Under the pieces are notes generated by a model. That model had not been told where the DNA came from. It saw nothing but the letters and a program-made list of their open reading frames with translations, and searched no databases. The translations under genes were made by a program, and so were the position numbers. Below, piece after piece: positions 8,673-17,145 of a stretch of DNA of 64,000 bases (position 1 is its first letter; each line of letters opens with the position of its first letter). The DNA comes from Oxalobacteraceae bacterium OTU3CAMAD1. GTDB lineage: Bacteria; Pseudomonadota; Gammaproteobacteria; Burkholderiales; Burkholderiaceae_D. The DNA is taken from positions 2,356,001 through 2,420,000 of the forward strand of contig CP099650.1 of NCBI GenBank assembly GCA_024123915.1. Reading direction: 5' to 3'.

Positions 8673-9423
8673 TCCATCGCACTTCAAACCTTGCATCGTC
8701 GTCCCGGTCTACAACCATGAACACGCCATCGGCGCGGTGTTGGCCGGCCTGCTGCGCCACGAGGTGCCGTGCACTCTGGTCGACGACGGCAGCAGCGCGG
8801 AATGCGCCGCCGTGCTGGACGCGCTGGCGCAGGCCAATCCGGACCGCGTGACATTGGTGCGGTTGACGCCTAACCAGGGCAAGGGGGCTGCGGTGCTCGG
8901 CGGATTTCGCCGCGCGGCGGAACTGGGCTTCAGCCACGTGCTGCAAATCGACGCCGACGGTCAGCACCGGACCGACGACGTGCCCAAGTTCCTGGCGCAG
9001 GCGCGCGCCCACCCGGAGGCCATCATCGCCGGCCACCCGGTCTATGACGAATCGGTGCCGAAGGCGCGCCTTTACGGCCGCTACGCCACCCACATTTGGG
9101 TCTGGATCAACACGCTGTCGTTCGACATCAAGGATTCGATGTGCGGTTTCCGGGTCTACCCGGTGGCGCCGGTCAACGCGCTGGCCGCTCGCCAGGCCAT
9201 CGGCGTGCGCATGAACTTCGACACCGACATTCTTGTCCGGCTGTTCTGGGACGGCCTGCAAGTCATCAATCTTCCGACCCGCGTGTCCTATCCTGCGGAT
9301 GGCGTGTCGCATTTCCGCGTCTGGCGCGACAATGTGCTGATCACATGGATGCATACGGTGCTGTTCTTCGGCATGCTGCCACGCATCCCCAAGCTGCTGG
9401 CGCGGAAGTGGCGGACACCTTGA
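8665..9423 (+). CDS. family 2 glycosyltransferase (APE cluster, ApeJ N-terminal half)
   Basis: 252-residue GT-A fold glycosyltransferase. Nucleotide-binding motifs are LVDDGSS near residue 36 and the DXD-like QIDADGQH. The C-terminus carries a short hydrophobic segment, suggesting membrane association. It overlaps the upstream gene by 8 bases and the following acyltransferase gene by about 16. In many APE clusters this domain is joined to the acyltransferase in one protein; here they are separate ORFs. It probably adds a sugar or similar group to the polyene lipid. Confidence 0.82.
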   Translation: MLNPSHFKPCIVVPVYNHEHAIGAVLAGLLRHEVPCTLVDDGSSAECAAVLDALAQANPDRVTLVRLTPNQGKGAAVLGGFRRAAELGFSHVLQIDADGQHRTDDVPKFLAQARAHPEAIIAGHPVYDESVPKARLYGRYATHIWVWINTLSFDIKDSMCGFRVYPVAPVNALAARQAIGVRMNFDTDILVRLFWDGLQVINLPTRVSYPADGVSHFRVWRDNVLITWMHTVLFFGMLPRIPKLLARKWRTP

Positions 9424-10361
9424 GCGCGCGCAGTCTGCACTGGGCCGCGATCAACGAAATCAGTTTTGTCGCCGGCATGCGTTTCTTGTTCTGGATCTGC
9501 CGCGTTTTCGGCCGCTGGCCGTTTCGCGTGGTGCTGTATCCGGTGCTGGCGTGGTACGTCCTGACCAAGCCCTTGCCGCGCGGCGCTTCGCGCGATTACC
9601 TGCGGCGCATGGAGCGTTTCAGCGGCCGCGCGCAGCCCGGCGTGATGCGCCACTTCGCCGCCTTCGGCGAGAGCATCCTGGACAAGATGCTGTTGTGGGG
9701 CGGCTTGTTCGACGTCGACAGCGTCGCGCTGCACGGTGGAGAGCTGATCACCGACGCCGTGGCGCAAGGGCGCGGGGGCCTGATGATTTGCGCCCACCTG
9801 GGCAACCTGGAGCTGTGCCGCGTGCTGTCGCGGCAGCGTCACGACATCAAACTCACGGTGCTGGTGCACACCAAGCATGCGCAGGCCTTCAACGAAATGC
9901 TGGGCACCATGAATCCCGCCAGCCAGCTCAATCTGATGCAGGTGACGGACATGTCGCCGGCCACCGCGATGCTGCTGTCCGAGCGCGTGGCGCGGGGCGA
10001 ATTCGTCGTCATCGCCGGCGACCGCGTTCCCGTCTCGCACAACCCGCGCGTGGCGGTGGCGGATTTCCTCGGCGCGCCGGCCGCCTTCCCGGTCGGCCCT
10101 TATGTACTGGCCAGTATTTTGCAATGCCCCGTGTACCTGTTGTTCTCGATGCGCAGGGGCGCGCGTTCGGACGTGTATTTCGAACGGTTCCGCGACGCGG
10201 TGCGCATCCCGCGCAAGGAGCGCGATGCCGCGCTGGCGGCGCTGGCCTGCGACTACGCCAAACGGCTGGAGCACCACTGCGTGCAGGCGCCGCTGCAATG
10301 GTTTAATTTTTACGATTTTTGGCATTTACCCGAATTGGAGCGTTCCGATGTACCCCGTTGA
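9408..10361 (+). CDS. LpxL/HtrB-like acyltransferase (APE cluster, ApeJ C-terminal half)
   Basis: About 317-residue predicted acyltransferase of the COG4261 / lipid A acyltransferase superfamily. The catalytic HX4E motif is AHLGNLEL. A hydrophobic N-terminal segment (FLFWICRVFGRW onwards) fits an inner-membrane enzyme. No ATG is available near the junction: GTG at 9408 (MADTLSARS) is chosen, with TTG at 9420 as alternative; both overlap the glycosyltransferase gene. The ammonia-lyase gene begins 14 bases before its stop. It is likely to acylate the pigment or its lipid carrier. Confidence 0.78.
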   Translation: MADTLSARSLHWAAINEISFVAGMRFLFWICRVFGRWPFRVVLYPVLAWYVLTKPLPRGASRDYLRRMERFSGRAQPGVMRHFAAFGESILDKMLLWGGLFDVDSVALHGGELITDAVAQGRGGLMICAHLGNLELCRVLSRQRHDIKLTVLVHTKHAQAFNEMLGTMNPASQLNLMQVTDMSPATAMLLSERVARGEFVVIAGDRVPVSHNPRVAVADFLGAPAAFPVGPYVLASILQCPVYLLFSMRRGARSDVYFERFRDAVRIPRKERDAALAALACDYAKRLEHHCVQAPLQWFNFYDFWHLPELERSDVPR

Positions 10362-11913
10362 CACAGCCCGACTGAATACCGCCGCGCGCACCGTGTGCTT
10401 CGATCAGCAGCGCCTGACGATCGAAGACATCGTCGATATCGCGCAAGGACGGGCGGCCGCCGCGCTGTCCGACGATCCCGAGTTCCGCGCCGCCATCGCG
10501 CGCGGCGCCGATTTCCTCGAGCGGCTGCTGCGCGAGGACGGCACCATCTACGGCGTCACCACCGGCTATGGCGACTCCTGCACCGTCACCGTGCCGCCGG
10601 AACTGGTGGCCGAGCTGCCGCACCACCTGTATACCTATCACGGCGTCGGCCTTGGCGAGTATTTCACGCCGCAGCAGACGCGCGCGATCCTGGCCTCGCG
10701 CCTGGCGTCGCTGAGCAAGGGATATTCCGGCGTCAGCGTCGAACTGCTGCTGCAGATCACCCGCCTGCTGGACGCCGGCCTGCTGCCGCTGATCCCGTCC
10801 GAAGGTTCGGTCGGCGCCAGCGGCGACCTGACCCCGCTGTCGTACGTGGCGGCGGTGCTGTGCGGCGAGCGTGAAGTGTGGCGCGACGGCGTGCAGGTGC
10901 CGGCCGCGCAGGCGCTGCGCGAAGCGGGCATCACGCCGCTGAAACTGCGTCCGAAGGAGGGGCTGGCGATCATGAACGGCACCGCCGTGATGACCGCGCT
11001 GGCCTGCATGGCTTACGACCGCGCCGACTATCTGGTCAAGCTGACCACCCGCATCACGGCGATGGCGTCGTTCGCGATGGACGGCAACGCCCATCACTTC
11101 GACGAGGTGCTGTTCTCGGTCAAGCCGCACGGCGGCATGCAGCAGGTGGCGGCGTGGCTGCGCACCGACCTGCCGACCGACCAGTGGGAACGCAACGGCA
11201 AGCGCCTGCAGGACCGCTACTCGATCCGCTGCGCGCCGCACGTGATCGGCGTGCTGGCCGACGCCATGCCGTTCTTCCGCGCCTCGATCGAGAATGAACT
11301 CAATAGCGCCAACGACAATCCGCTGATCGACGCCGAGAACGAGCGCGTGCTGCATGGCGGCCATTTCTACGGCGGCCATATCGCCTTCGCCATGGACGGC
11401 ATGAAGAACGCCGTGGCCAACCTGGCCGACCTGCTGGACCGCCAGATGGCGTTGCTGGTCGACAGCCGCTACAACCACGGCCTGCCGGCCAACCTGTCCG
11501 GCGCCACCGGCCCGCGCGCGGCGATCAACCACGGTCTCAAGGCGCTGCAGATCAGCGCCTCGGCGTGGACCGCCGAAGCGCTCAAGCTGACGATGCCGGC
11601 GTCGGTGTTCTCGCGCTCGACCGAATGCCACAACCAGGACAAGGTCAGCATGGGCACCATCGCCGCGCGCGACTGCCTGCGCGTGCTGGAATTGACGGAG
11701 CAGGTGGTCGCCGCGCTGCTGATCACCGTGCGCCAGGGCGTCTGGCTGCGCTGCCAGGCCAGCCCCGAGCTGCGCCCGCACGCCGCGCTGGCGGCGATGC
11801 AGGAGGCGCTGGCCGCCGACATCAAGGCGGTCGAGGAAGACCGCCGCCTGGAACCGGACCTGCGCCTGCTGCTGGAGCGCATCCGCGCCAAATCATGGGA
11901 CCTGTATGCGTAA
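10348..11913 (+). CDS. aromatic amino acid / histidine ammonia-lyase family enzyme (APE cluster)
   Basis: 521-residue MIO-cofactor lyase. Ala157-Ser158-Gly159 in GSVGASGDLTP would cyclise to the MIO group, and Tyr68 in IYGVTTGYG is the catalytic tyrosine. The substrate-selectivity position holds His98 (YTYHGV), as in histidine and tyrosine lyases; plant-type PALs have Phe. No other hut genes are nearby, and it lies inside the pigment operon between an acyltransferase and the thioesterase. It therefore probably makes 4-coumarate (or another aryl acrylate) as the APE starter and should not be named hutH. Confidence 0.85.
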   Translation: MYPVDTARLNTAARTVCFDQQRLTIEDIVDIAQGRAAAALSDDPEFRAAIARGADFLERLLREDGTIYGVTTGYGDSCTVTVPPELVAELPHHLYTYHGVGLGEYFTPQQTRAILASRLASLSKGYSGVSVELLLQITRLLDAGLLPLIPSEGSVGASGDLTPLSYVAAVLCGEREVWRDGVQVPAAQALREAGITPLKLRPKEGLAIMNGTAVMTALACMAYDRADYLVKLTTRITAMASFAMDGNAHHFDEVLFSVKPHGGMQQVAAWLRTDLPTDQWERNGKRLQDRYSIRCAPHVIGVLADAMPFFRASIENELNSANDNPLIDAENERVLHGGHFYGGHIAFAMDGMKNAVANLADLLDRQMALLVDSRYNHGLPANLSGATGPRAAINHGLKALQISASAWTAEALKLTMPASVFSRSTECHNQDKVSMGTIAARDCLRVLELTEQVVAALLITVRQGVWLRCQASPELRPHAALAAMQEALAADIKAVEEDRRLEPDLRLLLERIRAKSWDLYA

Positions 11914-12337
11914 GGCCAAGGAAAGCCGCTGGTTCGCGGAGATCGAGATGCAGGTGCAGTTCTTCGACCTGGACCCGATGGAAATCGTCTGGCACGGCCG
12001 CTACGTCAAGTACCTGGAAGTCGTGCGCTGCGCTTTGCTGGACAAGATAGACTACAACTACCCGCAGATGAAGGCCTCCGGCTATTCCTGGCCGGTGATC
12101 GACATGCAGCTGCGCTACGTCGGTTCGGCCACCTTCGGCCAGAAGCTCAAGCTGCGCGCCGATATCGTCGAATGGGAAAACCGTTTAAAGATCGACTATC
12201 TGATCACCGACGCGGACACCGGCAAGCGCCTCAACCGCGCCACCACCACCATGGTCGCCGTCGACATCGCCACCAAGGAGATGTGCTTCGTGTCGCCGCC
12301 GGTGCTGTTCGAAAAACTGGGAATCGAGCCTGTATGA
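11906..12337 (+). CDS. apeK: 4-hydroxybenzoyl-CoA-type thioesterase (APE cluster)
   Basis: 143-residue hotdog thioesterase. The motif FFDLDPMEIVWHGRY carries the Asp and the following HGRY typical of the 4HBT family. It overlaps the lyase by 8 bases and is followed immediately by the LolA-like gene. In the APE system a thioesterase of this type edits or releases chains from the ACP; it acts in the cytoplasm. Confidence 0.87.
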   Translation: MRKAKESRWFAEIEMQVQFFDLDPMEIVWHGRYVKYLEVVRCALLDKIDYNYPQMKASGYSWPVIDMQLRYVGSATFGQKLKLRADIVEWENRLKIDYLITDADTGKRLNRATTTMVAVDIATKEMCFVSPPVLFEKLGIEPV

Positions 12338-12942
12338 ATAAAGTGAAAACCGTTTTGCTGGCGGCCGCGCTGGCGATGTTCAATCCCGCGCAGGCCGCCG
12401 CGCCGGTCGCGAAGATACAGGCGATGCTGGCCAAGCCGCCCATCATGTGCGGCCGCTTCGACCAGACCAAGCAGCTGGCCGGCATGAAAAAACCGCTCGC
12501 CTCCAATGGCCGCTTCTGCGTCGTCGCCGGCAAGGGCGTGTTGTGGCGCACCTTGCAGCCTTTCCCGAGCACCTTGCGGCTGACGCGCGACGAAATCGTC
12601 AACTACCAGGGCGACCGCGTCGCCATGCGGCTGGACGCCAAGACCGAGCCGACGGTCCGCATGATCAACAACGTGTTGTTCTCGCTGCTGTCCGGCGACC
12701 TGGGGCAGCTCGAATCGTTGTTCGAAGTCGACGGCACGGTCGACGCCACCAGCTGGAACGTGGCGCTCAAGGCGCGCCAGGCGGCGCTGGAAAAAGCCAT
12801 CGGCACCATCAAGCTCGATGGCGGCGCCTACGTCAAGAACATCGTCATGAGCGAGGCGGGCGGCGACAAGACCAGCATCGTCTTCTCCGCGATCCAGACC
12901 GGCGAGGCGGCGATGACCAAGGAAGAGGCGGCGCTGTTTTGA
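12334..12942 (+). CDS. apeL: LolA-like outer membrane lipoprotein carrier (APE cluster)
   Basis: 202-residue exported protein. A signal peptide is clear (MNKVKTVLLAAALAMF, cleavage near AQAAA). The rest matches LolA-like periplasmic carrier proteins found in APE clusters, including a CGRFDQTKQL-type segment near residue 31. It would ferry the lipid-linked polyene across the periplasm with the adjacent MMPL pump. It starts with ATGA overlapping the thioesterase stop. Confidence 0.8.
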   Translation: MNKVKTVLLAAALAMFNPAQAAAPVAKIQAMLAKPPIMCGRFDQTKQLAGMKKPLASNGRFCVVAGKGVLWRTLQPFPSTLRLTRDEIVNYQGDRVAMRLDAKTEPTVRMINNVLFSLLSGDLGQLESLFEVDGTVDATSWNVALKARQAALEKAIGTIKLDGGAYVKNIVMSEAGGDKTSIVFSAIQTGEAAMTKEEAALF

Positions 12943-15290
12943 CGGGTACCAGAAAACTCGCGCTGCTATGGGCGGTGGTGGTGTGCCTGCTGCTGGGGCA
13001 TAACGCCTATTTGTGGCTGGTCCAGCGCATCGTGCCCAATACCGACATCATGGCGCTGCTGCCGGTGCAGGAGCGCGACCCGGTGCTGCAGCAATCGTTT
13101 TCGCACATGGTCGACGCGGCGCAGCAACGCGTCATCGTGCTGGTCGGCGCCGCCGACTGGGAAGACGCCAAACGCGCGGCCGACGCCTACAACGCGGTGC
13201 TGGCGCCGCGCAAGGACTTGTTCGACGCTATCCAGATCAACGAAAAAACGCAGGGCGACTGGTTGTCGCTGTTCCAGCGCCATAGTCTGACCCTGCTGAC
13301 GGCGCAGCAGGAGGCGCAGTTGCGCGCGCAGCCGCCGCAGTTCTGGCTCGAGACGGCGTTGGGCAAATTGTATAGCCCCTTCGGCGGACCGAAACTGGGC
13401 TCCTGGCAGCAGGACCCGTTCGGCCTGTTCGCCGGCTGGGTGCAGGAACGCGCGCGGGAGACGCCGGTGCGTCCGCGCGACGGCCATCTGTTTGTCGCCG
13501 ATGCGCAGCGCCAGTACGTGCTGCTGCCGTTGACCCTCAAGGTGCCCGCGCTGTCGATGACCGCGCAGGAGACCGTGCTGCCGCTGCTCAAGCAGGCCGC
13601 CGACGCCGCCCGCAAGGCCGCGCCGCAGGTGGAGTTGATCCAGGCCGGCGTGATCCTCCACGCCGCCGAGGCGAGCGCCCAGGCCAGCGGCGAGGTCTCG
13701 ACCATCGGCATCGGCTCGCTGCTCGGCATCATCCTGCTGATGTGGTTCGCCTTCCATTCATTCAAGCCGATTTCGCTGATCATGCTGTCGATCGGCATCG
13801 GCTTCCTCGGCGCCTTGTCGGTGTGCTGGCTGGTGTTCGGCCAGATCCACTTGATGACATTGGTGTTCGGCGCAAGCCTGATCGGCGTCGCGCAGGACTA
13901 CGGCATTTACTTCCTGTCCAATCGCCTGTCGGCTGACGAAAAGCTCGATTCGCCGGCGCTGCTCAAACGCCTGCTGCCGGGACTTGGACTGACCTTGCTG
14001 GCGGCGGTGATCGGCTACATGGGGCTGGCGTTGACGCCATTCCCCGGCCTGCGCCAGATGGCGGTGTTCTCGGCGCTCGGCCTGGTCTTCGCCTGGTTGA
14101 CAGTGGTGTTCTGGTTCCCTGCGCTGATCGGCCCCCGCGCGCTCAAGGCCGGCGCGCTGGTGCGGGTGTACGGCGACGCGCTGCGGCGCTGGCCCGTGCT
14201 GCGCCTGAACCGCGCCACCCTGGCCGCGGCGGTGATCTTCGTGCTGGCGGCGGCCTACGGCATCAGCCGCCTTGGCGCCAACGACGATATCCGCCTGCTG
14301 CAAAATCCGCCCAAGCACCTGATCGACGACCAGATCAAGTTGAGCAAGCTGACGGACGCGCCGACGCCGGTGCAGTATTTCCTGGTGCGCGGCGCATCCG
14401 CCGAAGAGGTGCTGCAACGCGAGGAAGCGCTCAAGGCGAAGCTGGACAAGTTGATCGCGAGCGGCGGCATCACCGGCTATCAGGCGGTGTCGAACTGGGT
14501 GCCGTCCGCCCGTGCGCAGGCCGAGCGCCGCGCGCTGATCGAACAGAAGCTGCTGGGCGACGACGGCCCTTTGGCTAACCTGGCCAAACAGACGGGCGAG
14601 GACGCGCAGTGGATCGCCGCGACCCGCGCCGGACTGCTGGCGGCCGGTACGCCGCTGACGCCGGAGGATTTCCTGAAGTCGCCGGCCAGCGAGCCGTCGC
14701 GCCACCTGTGGCTGGGCGACACCGGCGGCGTCCACGCCAGCATCGTCGCGCTGCGCGGCCTTGGCCGGGCGGCGGTGCCGGATGTCATGCGCGCGGCTGA
14801 CGGCTTGCACGGCGTGCAATGGGTCGACAAGGTGGCGGAGATTTCTTCGGTGCTTGGCCGCTACCGCGAGAACATGAGTTGGGTGGTGCTGGGCGCTTAC
14901 GCCCTGGTGTTCGCGATGCTGTTCCCGCGCTATCGCGGCCGCACCTGGCGCGTGCTGGCGCCCACCGCGCTGGCCAGCGTCGCCACCCTGGCGATCCTTG
15001 GCTTCGCATCGCAGAATCTGCAGCTGTTCCATGTGCTGGCCCTGTTGCTGTTGCTGGGCGTTGGCGTCGACTATGGCATCTTCATGCAGGAGCGGCCCGA
15101 CAATCGCGGCAACGCGGCGTGGATGGCGGTGGGGATGTCGGCATCGAGCACGTTTTTGTCGTTCGGACTACTGGGCCTGAGCAAAACCCCGGCGTTGCAG
15201 GCCTTCGGCCTGACCATGCTGCTGGGGATCGCGCTGGCCTGGCTGATCGTCCCCTGTTTTGGCACCATCAAAGAAAGCAAGCATGACTGA
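12939..15290 (+). CDS. apeM: MMPL/RND-family exporter (APE cluster)
   Basis: About 783-residue inner-membrane transporter with two MMPL repeats: an N-terminal TM helix, a large periplasmic domain, five or six TM helices (about 255-430), a second periplasmic domain and a final TM bundle. GASLIGVAQDYGIYFLSNR and LLLLGVGVDYGIFM are the paired repeat motifs with intramembrane Asp-Tyr. The start is TTG at 12939 (MTGTRKLALLW), overlapping the LolA stop, with GGAAGAGG about 10 bases upstream. It is thought to extract polyene lipid from the inner membrane. Confidence 0.87.
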   Translation: MTGTRKLALLWAVVVCLLLGHNAYLWLVQRIVPNTDIMALLPVQERDPVLQQSFSHMVDAAQQRVIVLVGAADWEDAKRAADAYNAVLAPRKDLFDAIQINEKTQGDWLSLFQRHSLTLLTAQQEAQLRAQPPQFWLETALGKLYSPFGGPKLGSWQQDPFGLFAGWVQERARETPVRPRDGHLFVADAQRQYVLLPLTLKVPALSMTAQETVLPLLKQAADAARKAAPQVELIQAGVILHAAEASAQASGEVSTIGIGSLLGIILLMWFAFHSFKPISLIMLSIGIGFLGALSVCWLVFGQIHLMTLVFGASLIGVAQDYGIYFLSNRLSADEKLDSPALLKRLLPGLGLTLLAAVIGYMGLALTPFPGLRQMAVFSALGLVFAWLTVVFWFPALIGPRALKAGALVRVYGDALRRWPVLRLNRATLAAAVIFVLAAAYGISRLGANDDIRLLQNPPKHLIDDQIKLSKLTDAPTPVQYFLVRGASAEEVLQREEALKAKLDKLIASGGITGYQAVSNWVPSARAQAERRALIEQKLLGDDGPLANLAKQTGEDAQWIAATRAGLLAAGTPLTPEDFLKSPASEPSRHLWLGDTGGVHASIVALRGLGRAAVPDVMRAADGLHGVQWVDKVAEISSVLGRYRENMSWVVLGAYALVFAMLFPRYRGRTWRVLAPTALASVATLAILGFASQNLQLFHVLALLLLLGVGVDYGIFMQERPDNRGNAAWMAVGMSASSTFLSFGLLGLSKTPALQAFGLTMLLGIALAWLIVPCFGTIKESKHD

Positions 15291-16530
15291 CGCACTGACT
15301 ATCGAAACCGTTGAAATTCTGATCGTCGGCGCCGGCCCGGCCGGTTCCGTCGCCGCCGCGCTGCTGCGCCAGCAGGGACGGCAAGTGCTGGTGATCGAGC
15401 GCGAGGAATTCCCCCGTTTCTCGATCGGCGAAAGCCTGCTGCCGCAAAGTATGGCCTACCTCGAACAGGCGGGTATGCTGCGGGCGGTGGTGGAGGCGGG
15501 CTTCCAGTTCAAGAACGGCGCCGCCTTCATGCGCGATGGCGAGTACACCGACTTCGATTTTCGCGACAAGCACTCGGAAGGCTGGGGCACCACCTACCAG
15601 GTGCAGCGCGCCCACTTCGACCACATCCTGGCGAAGGAGGCGGCGCGCTTCGGCGCCGAGGTGCGCCACCGCCACGAGGTGCTTGACATCGAGCTGGGTG
15701 AGAACGGCGCCCCGGCGCTTGTCACCGTCAAAAATCCGGACGGCGAACAGTATCAGGTACGCGCCGGATTCATTCTGGACGCCAGCGGTTTTGGCCGCAT
15801 CCTGCCGCGCCTTCTGAAACTGGAGACGCCGTCCAACTTCCCGGTGCGCGGCGCCATTTTCACGCACGTCGAAGACGGCATACGTGGTAGCTTCGACCGC
15901 AACAAGATCCGCGTGACGGTCCATCCGAAGCACGACGACGTCTGGTTCTGGACCATTCCGTTCGCCGGCGGCCGCTGCTCGCAGGGCGTGGTGGCGGAGA
16001 CCAGCTTCCTGGACCGCTATGAAGGCACGCCGACCGAGCGGCTGCAAGCGATTCTGGCGGAGGACCCGTCGCTGAGCGCCTTGCTGGCCGACGCCAAGTG
16101 GGATACGCCGGCGCGTCAGATCGTCGGCTATTCGGCCAATGTGGAAAAACTGTGGGGGCCGGGCTACGCGTTGCTGGGCAACGCCGGCGAATTCCTCGAT
16201 CCGGTGTTCTCGTCCGGCGTGACCATCGCGTTCAAGTCCGCCAGCCTTGCCGCCGCCGCGCTGCAGCGCCAGTTCGCGGGCGAGACGGTCGACTGGCAGG
16301 CCGATTTTGGCGCGCCGCTGCGCAAGGGCGTGGACACGTTCCGCGTGTTTGTCGAGTCCTGGTACGCGGGCGGCTTCCAAAAGATCATCTTCCACCGGAA
16401 TCAGCAGCCCGAGGTCAAGCGCATGATCTCCGCCATCCTGGCCGGCTACGCCTGGGATCTGAGCAATCCGTTCGTCAAGGAGACGCCGCGCAGGTTGGCG
16501 GCGCTGGAGGCTTTATGCACGCCGCAATGA
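15283..16530 (+). CDS. flavin-dependent halogenase-like oxidoreductase (APE cluster)
   Basis: 415-residue FAD enzyme of the tryptophan-halogenase superfamily. The FAD-binding GAGPAG lies at residues 16-21. The halogenase signature WxWxIP is intact (W221-F-W-T-I-P226), and Lys77 in FQFKNGAAF sits where halogenases have the catalytic Lys. Its gene overlaps the exporter stop by 8 bases and the lipoprotein start by 16 bases, so it is part of the operon. Related genes occur in some APE and xanthomonadin clusters, where the pigment is brominated. Halogenation of the aryl head is likely but not proven; some relatives act only as oxidoreductases. Confidence 0.78.
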   Translation: MTDALTIETVEILIVGAGPAGSVAAALLRQQGRQVLVIEREEFPRFSIGESLLPQSMAYLEQAGMLRAVVEAGFQFKNGAAFMRDGEYTDFDFRDKHSEGWGTTYQVQRAHFDHILAKEAARFGAEVRHRHEVLDIELGENGAPALVTVKNPDGEQYQVRAGFILDASGFGRILPRLLKLETPSNFPVRGAIFTHVEDGIRGSFDRNKIRVTVHPKHDDVWFWTIPFAGGRCSQGVVAETSFLDRYEGTPTERLQAILAEDPSLSALLADAKWDTPARQIVGYSANVEKLWGPGYALLGNAGEFLDPVFSSGVTIAFKSASLAAAALQRQFAGETVDWQADFGAPLRKGVDTFRVFVESWYAGGFQKIIFHRNQQPEVKRMISAILAGYAWDLSNPFVKETPRRLAALEALCTPQ

Positions 16531-17093
16531 TCGGGCACCGGATGCGCCAGGGCCTGCATCTGGCGGTGCTGGCGATCTTTGCGTTGCTGGCCGGCTGCGC
16601 CACGACGCCGCCGCCGCAGGCGCGTTTGGGCTTGAAGCTGCCGCCGGCCGCGCTGGGAACGTCGATCAGCGTACAGCAGCATTTGAAGGTGGAACGGGAA
16701 GGCCGCACCGACGATCTGGATGTGGCGTTGCAGGTGGAACCGGACGCGATCGACGTGGTCGGCCTGGCCTTCGGCCAGCGCGTGCTGACCATGCGCTACG
16801 ACGGCAAGGAACTGACCTCCTGGCGCCATGTGATGCTGCCCTCGCAGGTGCGCCCGGAGGACGTGCTGGAGGACATGCAACTGACCCTGTGGCCGGCCGA
16901 ATCGATCGCCACCGCGCTGCCGGCGGGCTGGCGCATCGCCGAGCAGGGGGCGACGCGCACCTTGTACCTGGAAAATGAGCCTATCATGCGGATTGTCTAT
17001 AGCGGCACGCCGCGCTGGAGCGGCACGGTGGTGTTGGAGAATCTGCGTTATCACTATAAGCTGACGATACAGTTCGCGCAGGAAGGCCAATGA
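16515..17093 (+). CDS. apeN: DUF3261-type outer membrane lipoprotein (APE cluster)
   Basis: 192-residue lipoprotein. The lipobox LAGC lies at the end of a hydrophobic signal (HLAVLAIFALLAGC). ATG at 16515 is chosen because GGAGG lies 4 bases upstream; ATG at 16527 overlaps the preceding stop as ATGA and is the alternative. The body resembles the lipoprotein always found between the exporter and the KS in APE clusters, presumably the outer-membrane acceptor of the LolA-like carrier. Confidence 0.78.
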   Translation: MHAAMIGHRMRQGLHLAVLAIFALLAGCATTPPPQARLGLKLPPAALGTSISVQQHLKVEREGRTDDLDVALQVEPDAIDVVGLAFGQRVLTMRYDGKELTSWRHVMLPSQVRPEDVLEDMQLTLWPAESIATALPAGWRIAEQGATRTLYLENEPIMRIVYSGTPRWSGTVVLENLRYHYKLTIQFAQEGQ

Positions 17094-17145
17094 GCTTAAT
17101 GAGCTTGAGCCTAATGGGCCCAACGAGATTGACCGAGACGGTAGC

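Noticed and set aside
10348..11913. Histidine utilisation gene hutH
   Set aside because: The family match is real, but no other hut genes are nearby, and the gene overlaps pigment genes on both sides, so a role in aryl starter supply is more likely.
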